From JACPUW01 sp049115495 (lineage in GTDB: Bacteria > Bacteroidota > Bacteroidia > CAILMK01 > JACPUW01), in the NCBI GenBank assembly GCA_049115495.1, contig JAGDZV010000005.1:124001-188000 (forward strand): a DNA stretch of 64,000 nucleotides, read 5' to 3'. The position numbers and the translations under genes are program-made. Below, in pieces: positions 7,876 through 17,376 of this stretch. The notes beneath the pieces were generated by a model. It was not told the origin of the DNA and did not search any database. It saw nothing but the letters and a program-made list of their open reading frames with translations. Numbering within the stretch: position 1 is the first letter of the stretch; each line of letters opens with the position of its first letter.

Positions 7876-10800
7876 ATGAAACGGATTAACTCAAACATTG
7901 GCAAGTTTATGCTTACAATGTTGTTTGGTTTGATGTCTTCTGCCTCCCTGATGGCGCAAACCGTAACCTATAACATTAGTGCTAGCGGAAACCCGTACGA
8001 GGGTTGCGAGGATTACCTTGTAACTTTTAATGCGAGTATAAGCGGTACTATTGATTCGGTTGAACTTTGGTATGGCGGCTCTAGAGCTGTACAACACGAT
8101 GATTGGAATGTAAATGGAAACGATTGGACAATTTCTCGTTTCCTAAAAGCAGGAACTTACAATCCAATTTTAAGAATCAAAGTAGGAGGTGTTTGGCAAG
8201 ACTATTTGCTGCCTGAACCTATAAAGGTTTACACCAACCCTGTAGCAGACTTTGTAATTACAGATGAAAATGTGAACAGATCTCAATGCTTTAAAGGCAA
8301 TGAGTTTTGCTTTGAAGACAGATCAAAACCTGGTGCTGAAAATCACAGGCTGGTAGATTGGTTTTTAGACGTTGGAGACGGTTTTAACTACAATAAACTT
8401 CCTATTTGCCACAGTTACAGGCAAGAAGGGGTTTTTGATGTAGTATTAACTGTTAAAGATGAGAAAGGCTGTTCAAACTCAAAAGTAAAAGTAGATTACC
8501 CTGAAGTATACGAAGAAATTGGTGCTGCTTTTAATGTTGTAGGGCCAGTAGGTTGTCCTGAAACCAATATTACTTTCAATAACAAAACACCTGTTGAAGA
8601 GACATACATCGACTTTTGGGTTTGGGATTGGGGTGATGGCGGTAGAAGAAATAAAGATACATTCTACTATCCAGACGATTATCCTGACATGTGGACTGGT
8701 TTCCAAAGAATGTATAATAAAGATGGATACCACTCTCCTAAATTATTGGTTGTTGCAAAAGATGGATGTAGAGATTCAATTATCCAGAAAGACGCTATTA
8801 GAGTAATTAATTTCCGTTTCGATATTACTTGGGTGCCTGATACACCATGCTTTACTGATAATAACATAAGATTCAATATGCCTCCAAGGCCAAATGCTAC
8901 TCAGTTGCAATGGGTTTTTGGAGACCCTGCTTCAATGCAGTTAAACGTAAATAGAGAAAGCTGGAGCCCTGAACACGTGTTTGTAGGTGGTCCAGGTTTT
9001 TATAATATTTCTTTTGCTGTACTTGAGCCACCGTGTCCGGTGCAAGACACGGTAATTTGTTTTGTAAAGCTAAAAGGACCTGCCGCGGCAATTAATTTAC
9101 CACCGCCACCAGCCTTTCCACCAAATAGCTGTAGAGATCCAAGAGAAATTCCGCTTGATACATTTGAGAGGCTTAAGTACGATGAGTGCTATAGAGAAAC
9201 ATCAATGCGAGATGGTCTTACCTACGTTTGGGCCGATTTTAGGCAGAAATCTAAAAGAGATAGCTACTTTGTTTATTGTAATCCTTTAATTGATTCATTT
9301 GCCTTTACTGCGGGTACAGCAGGAGACGGAGCAGCATCATGCGGTCCTTCTTTTGTTATTGCGCAGAAAAAGGGTTGGGTAGCAAAAGATATTTTTAGAA
9401 AAGTATATCCAAATGCTACTACATGGACATGGAGTCGTGATGATTTCTTCCCTTCAGGAGTTACCATTTTCTTAGAGGATGGAGAAAGCAGACAGTATGT
9501 TGACATGAAAGGGCAGCTTCAAACTTTAACTGCCAATGGAGATGGCGACTACACCGTTTATTGCGATTCTTTTGAATTTCATGAAGGTGATCAGATTCCG
9601 CGAAACCCTATTGTAATGGATTCAATTGCTGTGTTTGAGCAACCAATTAATGGTGTAAACGGTAATTGGAGATTTAATATGAATGGATATTCTCAAACAT
9701 TTAGGCCAGATTGGGAATTTACAGATCCAATTCCAATCCCTGCCTCATTAACCATTAAAGACTTTGTAACCCCTGTTGGAGGTGGGCCAAAGGTTGAAAC
9801 CACTTTCGATATTACTTCACCTTTCATAGGAATTCATAGATTAAATATTGGCGGAACCGACTATATATACAGGGTTCAAAGTTCACCAATAAGACATACG
9901 GGTGGCCTCTATTTCCCACCAATGTGGGCAGGTACACAACCACCTGATTGTGGTACTGAGTGGAGAACCATGCACGATTCTGATAAGTTCAAAATTGACT
10001 GTAAAGCTCCAAACCTTGTAACCTTTAAAAACAATACTACCAAGTACAGACTTTTTGGTCGTAAGCGAAGCGAAAAGCCTACTCATGGCATACATGATAT
10101 AGACAACCTGTCTATGGGTAATCTTGGTGGTCCTGGTAGCCAGGTGGTAAGCGTAGATTCTTGTTCACCTGAAGGAATCAACTTCCCATGGTCAAGTGAT
10201 AGTTTGAATTACTTCTGGGATTTTGGTGATCAAGGTGATCAGTGTACTACTTACTACGATGCGAATAGAAACATTCAAGTAAAGGGTCAAAATCCAAGCG
10301 TAGACCCATTACAATGTCAGTATTCTGAGTTAGTAGCCCCGCAACACCTTTATGTAGAAGATGGTTGTTGGACTGCAACTTTAACAGTTTACGATCCTGT
10401 TACCGATTGTGAATCTCAATCATCTCAGCCGATTGTAATGGAATTTCCAGATGCCGGTCCTGACAATCCAAAAGGTCCTGCGTTTAGCGAAGAAGATGTA
10501 AACTTTTATAACCAGCAGGTTTTTCAAAATAATGAAGACGACGACGAGTTTAGAAAAGGTTTACAGCTTGGAGTAGGAGCAGCACCTTGTGTGGGTAATG
10601 CTCAAAACCCTTATTTCCAAAGAATTAATATTGGAGAGACTGTGCCATTATGTGGTAGAGAAACTTTCTGGATGATTTTTAACAGAGATGATCCACACCA
10701 AGGTGAGTTTGATGATCCTGCTGATAATGATTGCGAGAAGAATGAATGTACTACCGATGGTAATGGTAAACTCATAGAAAGCAGTCTTAGTTTTAAAAAC

Positions 10801-13800
10801 AGAGGCTCAGCACACCGCGGAGGTACTTATGATGTTGAATTTAGAGAAGTGCTTGGTGTAGGAAAATGGGGTAAAACTCATGCTCGCGGTAGAGCTACCA
10901 TTGCGCCACTAGGATTTTTGAATACGGTGAATGTTACTGAAAACAATGGTGGTTTTGCCAATGGTGCCAAAATTCAGATGGTATTCTCAGATTCGGCTCA
11001 AATTGGTTGGAATCCTGCATTTGATTCAATTTTAGTATTCGGATATGAACAAATTGATACTTTCTGGTATGAGTGTAACTGGATTCCTGAAATGATTCTT
11101 CAATTAATAGGAATGCGCTGGTCTTACACCACTGCAGGTTGTAAAACTCCTGGTTTAAGAATTAAAGTAGGAGACTGTATGCACACCTATTTTTACGAAG
11201 ACTATCGTTACTTCTTAGATGCCAACGGTAACTTCTTATTGTCGCCAAACCCAAGAACATTGGCAATTGAAGAAGAAACTATTGATAGAGCTGACCCAAG
11301 TAGAATAAGACAAAGTATAGTAGACGATGTTGACTTTGTGGTATGTAAAGATCCCGTTGATCCTACTTTATTACCAACAAAACTGCCATACAGAATGACC
11401 CTTTCGGTTGAAGATTACGAGCGTAACGATCCTAATGGTCCTGATGCAGACCCTGTATGTGATGCACTAGATTCAATTAGAACATTTAGATATGTTGCCA
11501 TTAAAACTGCAGATCAGTGTGGTGCTTACTTTGGCAATCAAGGATCTTTTGATGATTCGCTAGTTCTTCATCCAAATGGATACCAGACAGTAGATGGTGG
11601 CCATGTTGATTTGGTGAACTTGAGAGACACAATGCACTACACCATTAAGTCTGCTGGTAAGTACAGAATTTCTTCTAGCGCAAGAGCCAAGCACGGACCT
11701 AATTTTTGCTTTGGTGGTGCAGGTAAGGAAATTTGGGTGGGCCAACACCAATGTTTTAGATATGATGACAGTGTACTTTGCGAAGGACAATCAGTTACCT
11801 TCTACGATTCTGTTTACTATTGGCATCCTGGTGGTCAAATCTTTTGTGAGTTGTCTAACTGGTTTGATAATACCACATGTATAGATAGTAATGCATTTTT
11901 CTACAACCCTGACGGAAACACAGTAAGACAATTTTTCTATGATAATATTCCGGGCTATGCCGGACCGGAGTTTAAAGAAATGATTGCATGGGATTTTGAT
12001 GCGGTAAGATTCTTGAAAACAGCTGATGGAAGCAGAGACTCACTTAATAATTTTGGTCAACCAATTAGAATGAAAGATTGGATGAGAGATATGGATCCTG
12101 CCAATATTGAAGTTTGGATAGATCCAGCAAATGAAATCCAAACTTGGAACAATGTTGATGACACTGTAGATGTTGCAATGGCTAAAAATACAGAGTGGGC
12201 ACAAAACTCATGGTCGCGTCCTGTAACTTGGGAGTACGGTGCTCATCCTAAATATGGTGTTGGTGTATATGATGTTACACTTTGGGCCAGAGATAGTATG
12301 GGGTGCTGGATGCCATATACTAAAAAAGATGCCATTACGGTTTTAGGTGTTGAAGCAAGATTTAACATTTGTGACAATTGTGAAGACACATTAATTTGTA
12401 CACCTGCCACTATTGCCATGCGCGATACATCTGTAATTATTGAAAACACAGGTAATTCAGTAACCAAAGGAGCAAATGACGAGATTGTAAAATGGACATG
12501 GAAGTGGGGAGATAAGAGAGATGTCTCTCTTATTCAACATCCTGGTCATACATATTTAGATGCAAACGAGAAAGGTTACACTATTAGACTATTTGTAGAA
12601 ACGGCCCAAGGTTGTGAAGATTCAACTAAAGCAATTAATTTGGTTAAGATTTTAGGACCACAGGCTGACTTTGAAGTGTTTGAAGACTCTATTTGTGTAG
12701 GCAATGAAATTCAGTTTGTTGATAGAACTTACTCAAGAACAGATTATACAGCCGTATGGACAACTGATCCGTTTAGCTCAACTAGAAATGTGAGTGGTAA
12801 GGGTCAAGAAACTCCTAGAAGTGATACCATTGATTGGACAATAAATCAACCAGGTGAGTACAAAATTTATATGCAAGTAGCATCTAAAGTAGTTGACCCA
12901 CTTACTGGTGTTGTAAAAGATTGCGAAGATCAGTATCCTAACGTTGATGATCCGCTTGAAGCAGATATTGAACTTACCGTAAGAGGTCTTGATAAGATTA
13001 CTCTTACCCAAAGTGATGAGCTTATTTGCCCAGGTGAAGAGGTTACGTTTACTGTAGATGCCGATAATACTTTTGAGAAGTATGACACCATGATGTGGAA
13101 TACAGGAGTAGGTAAAGAAGATGAGATGAAATTGATAAACCAAGAGATTACTCAGGTTTATGATTCTTCTGGTACTTACACTGTTACTTTAACAGGTACT
13201 GGTGAATTCTTAACTTGTCCTGATACGATTACTGCCACGGTAACTGTAAAAGATGTGAGAGCAATTGTAGAGATCAATGAAGAACTAAGCAATGAAGACT
13301 TAGGTTACTACACCTTTATGAACTTTAGCGAGAATGCACTATATCATAGATGGAGAATTTACGCAAGACCTGATACAACAAATCCAATTGCTGAATTTGT
13401 TAGAACAGACACTTCTAGATTAATAGAGCGTGAGTTGTTTATTTCAGGTGAATACAAAGTAGAGTTAATGGTTTCAGATTTTGCTGATCCTAACGATCCA
13501 AGAGCTTGTGTAGATATAGACTTTGTTGACGTGGAAGTGAATCCTAAGATTGTTGTTTACAATATTTTTACACCTGACGGAGATGGTAAAAATGATTTCT
13601 GGGAAATGGAGCTACAAGCTTCACCAGAGTTTGAAATTTTCATCTACAACCGTTGGGGAGAGCTTATGGTAAAAGGCGATCAAGAATCAGAATGGGTTAA
13701 GTACGAAAAAGAATCTACGGGTTCTCAAGTATACCAATTCTGGGATGGAACAAATAGAATAGCTGGCGGCAACGCAACAGCTGGTACTTACTTCTATGTG

Positions 13801-13869
13801 TTCAAATACAAGTTTAAAGGAGAAGAAGAGCTACAAACAATTACAGGTAGCATAACCTTGGTAAGATAG
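7876..13869 (+). CDS. Giant PKD-repeat surface protein with gliding-motility-associated C-terminal domain (T9SS type B cargo)
   Basis: About 1,997 residues from the ATG at 7876, which gives a clean signal peptide (MKRINSNIGKFMLTMLFGLM, then SSASLMAQ). The frame is open back to an ATG at 7825 that overlaps the preceding stop, so translational coupling with a longer start is possible. Many PKD-like modules are seen through WDWGDGG, YFWDFGD, WKWGDKRD and similar cores followed by H-x-Y and xxVTLTV strands. The last ~100 residues form a CHU_C domain (NIFTPDGDGKNDFW, FIYNRWGELM, WDGTN, AGTYFYVFKY), the type B T9SS export signal. Cysteine content is high for a PKD protein. It probably acts as a cell-surface adhesin or mechanosensory stalk. 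Last gene of the sigma operon, followed by a strong terminator. Confidence 0.85.
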   Translation: MKRINSNIGKFMLTMLFGLMSSASLMAQTVTYNISASGNPYEGCEDYLVTFNASISGTIDSVELWYGGSRAVQHDDWNVNGNDWTISRFLKAGTYNPILRIKVGGVWQDYLLPEPIKVYTNPVADFVITDENVNRSQCFKGNEFCFEDRSKPGAENHRLVDWFLDVGDGFNYNKLPICHSYRQEGVFDVVLTVKDEKGCSNSKVKVDYPEVYEEIGAAFNVVGPVGCPETNITFNNKTPVEETYIDFWVWDWGDGGRRNKDTFYYPDDYPDMWTGFQRMYNKDGYHSPKLLVVAKDGCRDSIIQKDAIRVINFRFDITWVPDTPCFTDNNIRFNMPPRPNATQLQWVFGDPASMQLNVNRESWSPEHVFVGGPGFYNISFAVLEPPCPVQDTVICFVKLKGPAAAINLPPPPAFPPNSCRDPREIPLDTFERLKYDECYRETSMRDGLTYVWADFRQKSKRDSYFVYCNPLIDSFAFTAGTAGDGAASCGPSFVIAQKKGWVAKDIFRKVYPNATTWTWSRDDFFPSGVTIFLEDGESRQYVDMKGQLQTLTANGDGDYTVYCDSFEFHEGDQIPRNPIVMDSIAVFEQPINGVNGNWRFNMNGYSQTFRPDWEFTDPIPIPASLTIKDFVTPVGGGPKVETTFDITSPFIGIHRLNIGGTDYIYRVQSSPIRHTGGLYFPPMWAGTQPPDCGTEWRTMHDSDKFKIDCKAPNLVTFKNNTTKYRLFGRKRSEKPTHGIHDIDNLSMGNLGGPGSQVVSVDSCSPEGINFPWSSDSLNYFWDFGDQGDQCTTYYDANRNIQVKGQNPSVDPLQCQYSELVAPQHLYVEDGCWTATLTVYDPVTDCESQSSQPIVMEFPDAGPDNPKGPAFSEEDVNFYNQQVFQNNEDDDEFRKGLQLGVGAAPCVGNAQNPYFQRINIGETVPLCGRETFWMIFNRDDPHQGEFDDPADNDCEKNECTTDGNGKLIESSLSFKNRGSAHRGGTYDVEFREVLGVGKWGKTHARGRATIAPLGFLNTVNVTENNGGFANGAKIQMVFSDSAQIGWNPAFDSILVFGYEQIDTFWYECNWIPEMILQLIGMRWSYTTAGCKTPGLRIKVGDCMHTYFYEDYRYFLDANGNFLLSPNPRTLAIEEETIDRADPSRIRQSIVDDVDFVVCKDPVDPTLLPTKLPYRMTLSVEDYERNDPNGPDADPVCDALDSIRTFRYVAIKTADQCGAYFGNQGSFDDSLVLHPNGYQTVDGGHVDLVNLRDTMHYTIKSAGKYRISSSARAKHGPNFCFGGAGKEIWVGQHQCFRYDDSVLCEGQSVTFYDSVYYWHPGGQIFCELSNWFDNTTCIDSNAFFYNPDGNTVRQFFYDNIPGYAGPEFKEMIAWDFDAVRFLKTADGSRDSLNNFGQPIRMKDWMRDMDPANIEVWIDPANEIQTWNNVDDTVDVAMAKNTEWAQNSWSRPVTWEYGAHPKYGVGVYDVTLWARDSMGCWMPYTKKDAITVLGVEARFNICDNCEDTLICTPATIAMRDTSVIIENTGNSVTKGANDEIVKWTWKWGDKRDVSLIQHPGHTYLDANEKGYTIRLFVETAQGCEDSTKAINLVKILGPQADFEVFEDSICVGNEIQFVDRTYSRTDYTAVWTTDPFSSTRNVSGKGQETPRSDTIDWTINQPGEYKIYMQVASKVVDPLTGVVKDCEDQYPNVDDPLEADIELTVRGLDKITLTQSDELICPGEEVTFTVDADNTFEKYDTMMWNTGVGKEDEMKLINQEITQVYDSSGTYTVTLTGTGEFLTCPDTITATVTVKDVRAIVEINEELSNEDLGYYTFMNFSENALYHRWRIYARPDTTNPIAEFVRTDTSRLIERELFISGEYKVELMVSDFADPNDPRACVDIDFVDVEVNPKIVVYNIFTPDGDGKNDFWEMELQASPEFEIFIYNRWGELMVKGDQESEWVKYEKESTGSQVYQFWDGTNRIAGGNATAGTYFYVFKYKFKGEEELQTITGSITLVR

Positions 13870-13894
13870 AATTAACCACATTCTAAATAATAGA

Positions 13895-13921
13895 AAGGCT
13901 CCTTTTCAGGAGCCTTTTTTT
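13895..13921 (+). terminator. Intrinsic terminator of the sigma/CHU_C/PKD operon
   Basis: An 8-bp perfect stem AAGGCTCC / GGAGCCTT with a 6-nt loop, followed by a run of T. It lies 25 bp after the stop of the giant PKD gene. Confidence 0.9.
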
Positions 13922-14329
13922 ATGCTAGTAGGTTTAGTTTAAAACACGCCAAATTGCCTTATAAACTATCTTATTTTAGATAAGATTACTCTATGAATTT
14001 GCTATGATTAACATGTTCAGAACACAATGGGAAGCAATAATAGCCCAAGTTCCTAACTCGATTATTTGATGGGATTTATGAAGAGGTTTTAGGCCTCAAC
14101 AAACCTGAGCCTGCCTTGACAATTAAATTGCATAGTGAGTAAAGCAATACTTGATTAGGGAGGAAAAAGAAACGGGTAGGCTGATTTGGAGTAAATTAAA
14201 TTTACAATAGATTATCTATTGCATTGGTGTAAGAGAATTGCAAGAGTTTTCCAAATTCCAAAGCAATGCCTTCTTAGGCCAAATTGCCTATATATCAGTC
14301 CTTGCTAAAAGTTGAAGATTCGACTTGGC
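13922..14329. other. Gene-free interval with traces of an eroded reading frame
   Basis: About 400 bp between the convergent PKD gene and the DUF481-like gene. No intact gene is visible. A small hairpin (ATCTTAT / ATAAGAT, 13968-13986) is present. A short open stretch on the plus strand near 14055-14145 reads LFDGIYEEVLGLNKPEPALT before a stop; it looks protein-like, but I do not recognise it and stops interrupt every frame nearby. It may be a decayed gene or chance. Confidence 0.3.
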
Positions 14330-15091
14330 TTACTTAAAATTATATGCAAATCCATTAGTAAGCCGCATGTTTTGATTGAGTACCGAAGCGTCTTCAACGG
14401 GGTTAGAATCATAGGTCATTGTAAACTGTGTAATAACTGATAGGTTACCGTTTACCTTAAATTCTAGGGTATTATTGGTTGTAAATCTGAAATCAGAAAA
14501 ATTAGCCAACAAGGGCTGGTAATATGTGGTATTGTAGTATCTGAGCCAGTCTTTTAATGTAAACTTAAAATTTATGTATGTACTCATTCTAGTATTAAAG
14601 CGCCTAATTTCTGTCTTAAGCTCATCTTCGTATTCAAGCATACAGGTAAGTCCGTAGTATGACTTAATTAAGCCTTTTTGTAAGAACCTTATACGTGTTC
14701 CGGCACCCAGTAGCACACGCTGCCTAATTAACTGAATACGGTCATATTGATTCTGTGCGAAGGCTTCTAATACAAATGAAGTGTCAATCATATAGCCGTA
14801 TCTAACATGCTGAAAGGCGTTTTGCTCAAAAGTGAGATTGTTAGAAAGACTAAGGTTAATATCGTTTAGAAAAAGCCAATTATGTTTATCCTTTACATAT
14901 TGAAGCCTTACTCGATTACTAAATTGATAAAGGGTGTTTGAGTTTTGTATGAGAAAGAATTTAAAGTCGGCCAGACCTTGTAATCCTTGTTTATTATCAT
15001 TCAATCTAGAAACCTCAATATTAGCAATTTGTGCCAACGAAATTGAAGGACAAAAAATGAGTATGTAAATGAATAGTTTTAGTTTGGACAT
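14330..15091 (-). CDS. DUF481-like outer-membrane beta-barrel protein
   Basis: A 253-residue secreted protein with signal peptide MSKLKLFIYILIFCPSISLAQ. The remainder alternates short amphipathic strands (for example LYQFSNRVRLQYV, NLTFEQNAFQHVRYGY, RVLLGAGTRIRFL) and ends in NGFAYNFK, a pattern typical of small outer-membrane barrels. The layout resembles the DUF481 (YdiY-like) family, whose molecular role is poorly known. A strong hairpin terminator for the upstream gene sits just before its start, so it is probably transcribed alone. Barrel topology is inferred from strand periodicity and the aromatic C-terminus. Confidence 0.6.
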   Translation of the reverse strand: MSKLKLFIYILIFCPSISLAQIANIEVSRLNDNKQGLQGLADFKFFLIQNSNTLYQFSNRVRLQYVKDKHNWLFLNDINLSLSNNLTFEQNAFQHVRYGYMIDTSFVLEAFAQNQYDRIQLIRQRVLLGAGTRIRFLQKGLIKSYYGLTCMLEYEDELKTEIRRFNTRMSTYINFKFTLKDWLRYYNTTYYQPLLANFSDFRFTTNNTLEFKVNGNLSVITQFTMTYDSNPVEDASVLNQNMRLTNGFAYNFK

Positions 15092-15110
15092 AAATGACTT
15101 GATAGTCTAC

Positions 15111-15142
15111 AAAAAAAAAGCTTGATGAAAACATCAAGCTTT
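15111..15142 (-). terminator. Intrinsic terminator of the 15211-15606 gene
   Basis: A perfect 11-bp stem AAAGCTTGATG / CATCAAGCTTT (15117-15127 and 15132-15142) with an AAAA loop. On the minus strand it is followed by a run of T (bases 15111-15119 are all A on the plus strand). Confidence 0.88.
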
Positions 15143-15210
15143 AAATTTATATGTACGGCAAAAATAGATTTGAGATTTTACCGTGACCTTATGTTTTTTA
15201 AACGCGGTTG

Positions 15211-15606
15211 TTAATCTGTAAGAATTTCTCTACTCAAAGAGAATTTCCCCTTGTCAACTTTAAGCTCATACTCAAGAACTTTAGAGCCTGTTAGGTTAAT
15301 TTCTACCTTTATTGATTTGCCCGCCTTTTTATTGGCTTTACCAGATTTTTTCTTTCCAATTACATTGCCAATACCGTAAGTATCGGTATTCTCATTGTTT
15401 GAGTTTTCTTTGTCAGTGTCTATATCGTCAAAATCAAGTGTATTGTTATCAAGTACTAGTTTCTTAATCAGCTTTTTACCAGAGTTTAATTTGGTAAAAG
15501 AAGAATCGGCGTAGGCATCTTGGGCATTTGCATTATTGGCCGCAAAAAGCGATAGACCAAATACAATTCCAAGAGCTGATAATATTTTAAATGTCATAGA
15601 CTTCAT
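15211..15606 (-). CDS. Small secreted hypothetical protein
   Basis: A 131-residue protein that I do not recognise. It has a signal peptide ending in the ANNANAQ cleavage region (about residue 29), an Asp/Asn/Glu-rich middle (DDIDTDKENSNNENTD), a Lys/Gly-rich patch (GKKKSGKANKKAGKS) and a C-terminal segment KVEINLTGSKVLEYELKVDKGKFSL that looks like two or three beta strands. That last part could be a short sorting or binding domain, but it does not match the T9SS motifs seen elsewhere in the window. It is flanked by its own terminator and is 66 bp from the next upstream gene, which suggests a single-gene unit. Confidence 0.65.
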   Translation of the reverse strand: MKSMTFKILSALGIVFGLSLFAANNANAQDAYADSSFTKLNSGKKLIKKLVLDNNTLDFDDIDTDKENSNNENTDTYGIGNVIGKKKSGKANKKAGKSIKVEINLTGSKVLEYELKVDKGKFSLSREILTD

Positions 15607-15672
15607 TGTTTTCTAAGTACTAAAGTAAAAAAAATAGGTAAGAGAAAATACCGTAATACATAAGTGGCGCCA

Positions 15673-16470
15673 TTACTTAAATAACTTATAGCTGAAACCC
15701 AACCGTATGGCAAGGGTTTCATTCTTCATTCTATTGCGCATGCGCTCGTTGGGTACATCGTAGTCATAGTCTTTTAGTGGACCAAGAGGTAACACAAGTT
15801 CTCTTGGTTCTTCTTGGCCAAAGTTCTTTTCACGTTTTTCAATGCCACCTATGGTTTTATCGTAGTGTACACCCCCTATAAAATAGAGTTTGTCTTTTCT
15901 ACCAAGTGCTATTTTTAGTTCAAGCCCTAAAATGTAAGAAGCACCCAATCTGTGAAAATACTCATTGAATTCAAATTCCGTAACGGCATTATATGGCCTA
16001 TCAGTGCTTATGCTATAATTGGCCCCTGTTAAATAGTTGATTTGAAACCCAAAGTTCATATTAAAGTAAACTCTATCTGAAGAGTTACCACTATTTATGG
16101 CAAAATTAGCAAGTAACGGAACCGAAAATTGTTGAACATTTAGCCGTGCGTTATATGAGATGCTATCGTCTCTTGCCAATTCAACTCTGCTGCTAAAATC
16201 TTGGGCGTAATTAAGAAATGATAATCCAGTTTTAAAACCTACGTATCCTTCGCTCATTTGAGTATAAAGTAGTTGCCCGCCATAAGTAAAAGTTTGCGGT
16301 ACTTCAAAATCGAAACCAAGCCCATTATACGGTCCGTAATATGAATCAAAGTCATTCACAACATTACTAAAATGGCCAATTGCTATAAAATCAATAAACT
16401 TACCTTCTTGAGCTTTTAGGCCAGAGTTTATCAATAAAACTAAAGCGGCTATAAGGTGATTTGTTTTCAT
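15673..16470 (-). CDS. Outer-membrane beta-barrel protein (PorT/OMP_b-brl-like), unknown function
   Basis: 265 residues with signal peptide MKTNHLIAALVLLINSGLKAQ. Repeated amphipathic strands (FTYGGQLLYTQM, GYVGFKTGLSFLNYA, FSVPLLANFAI, VYFNMNFGFQINY, LGASYILGLELKIAL) and the aromatic C-terminus LRLGF-type pattern (AIRLGFSYKLFK) fit an 8-strand-type outer-membrane barrel, as in the PorT-like family of Bacteroidota. The phrase FSVPLLANF matches the conserved 'Pll.ky' strand of that family. It lies 35 bp downstream of the fructosamine kinase-like gene and may be the tail of that operon. The substrate or partner is unknown. Confidence 0.65.
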   Translation of the reverse strand: MKTNHLIAALVLLINSGLKAQEGKFIDFIAIGHFSNVVNDFDSYYGPYNGLGFDFEVPQTFTYGGQLLYTQMSEGYVGFKTGLSFLNYAQDFSSRVELARDDSISYNARLNVQQFSVPLLANFAINSGNSSDRVYFNMNFGFQINYLTGANYSISTDRPYNAVTEFEFNEYFHRLGASYILGLELKIALGRKDKLYFIGGVHYDKTIGGIEKREKNFGQEEPRELVLPLGPLKDYDYDVPNERMRNRMKNETLAIRLGFSYKLFK

Positions 16471-16505
16471 AGAACAGCAATAACGCCAAACTGGCTCAAT
16501 TAATT

Positions 16506-17369
16506 TTAAAACTTAGCAAGAGTGTTTTCTATTGGTGCAAGGTAACTTTTTCCGAACAAGTTTAAATGAACCAGTGTAGGGTAAAGGTTGTAAAAATCTA
16601 CTCTAGTGCCAAATTTTGGTTCTAGAGGAAAATTGGCTTCATAAGATTCGTAAAACAATTGACTAAAGCCGCCAAACATAAAGGTAAAAGCAAGGTCCAT
16701 TTCTCTATGGCCATAATACACCGCCGGATCTATTAAATATGCCTTGGAATTAGAGCAAAGTACATTACCCAACCAAAGATCACCATGCACTAAGCTCGGC
16801 TTTTCTTGCGGAAATATTGATTCAACATTTGAGTAAAATGCATTGAATTTTTTGATAATTTTTCTTGGTAATAGCCCTGAATCAAATGCCATTTTAAGCT
16901 GAACATCAAGTCTCATTTCAACAAAAAATGCCGGCCATGTGCTTTCTTTAGAATTATATTGGGGCAGCGAGCCTATGTAGTTTTGAGATTCAAAGCCAAA
17001 TTGATCATTGGTTTTTGAGTGAACCTTTGCAAGTTTCTCTCCTAATGCTCCCCAAAAGTTATCAGTTTTTTGAGTTGGCTCAAGATACTCTAAAGCCAAA
17101 TAAGCTTGATTGGCCGATACTCCATGAGCCAATATTTTAGGTACAGCGTCTGCGCATCCTTCTTCAAGTGCAGCCAAACCTTTGGCTTCTTCAATAAACA
17201 TTTGATGTAGCTCAGCCTTGTTTATTTTAAGAAATAGGGCATTAGCATTTTGAGCCTTAACCAAAAATGCACTGCTTATATCACCACCGCTAATTGGGCT
17301 TACCGAACATTGAGCTAAGTTTAAGCCCGTTTGTAATTGAAGTTGAGAAATGAGTTCTTTAGAAAGCAT
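16506..17369 (-). CDS. Fructosamine kinase family protein
   Basis: A 287-residue kinase-fold protein of the FN3K/aminoglycoside phosphotransferase type, which phosphorylates ketosamine adducts on proteins so that they fall off. It shows SGGDISSAFLV near the N-terminus (residues 27-37, nucleotide loop), the ATP-binding lysine in LFLKIN (45-50), the catalytic HGDLWLGN (195-202) and metal-binding DP (214-215) in YLIDPAVYYGHREMDLA. The HGDLW and D-P-A-x-Y-x-G-x-R-E-x-D-x-A signatures are specific for the fructosamine kinase branch. Its stop-to-start spacing to the deoxynucleoside kinase gene upstream is 7 bp, so it belongs to the trpS-dNK-FN3K operon. Confidence 0.9.
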   Translation of the reverse strand: MLSKELISQLQLQTGLNLAQCSVSPISGGDISSAFLVKAQNANALFLKINKAELHQMFIEEAKGLAALEEGCADAVPKILAHGVSANQAYLALEYLEPTQKTDNFWGALGEKLAKVHSKTNDQFGFESQNYIGSLPQYNSKESTWPAFFVEMRLDVQLKMAFDSGLLPRKIIKKFNAFYSNVESIFPQEKPSLVHGDLWLGNVLCSNSKAYLIDPAVYYGHREMDLAFTFMFGGFSQLFYESYEANFPLEPKFGTRVDFYNLYPTLVHLNLFGKSYLAPIENTLAKF

Positions 17370-17376
17370 AAAAGCT

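Noticed and set aside
12778..13143. 121-residue open frame on the minus strand within the giant PKD gene
   Set aside because: Antisense to a coding region with clear PKD content; no start context or family features.
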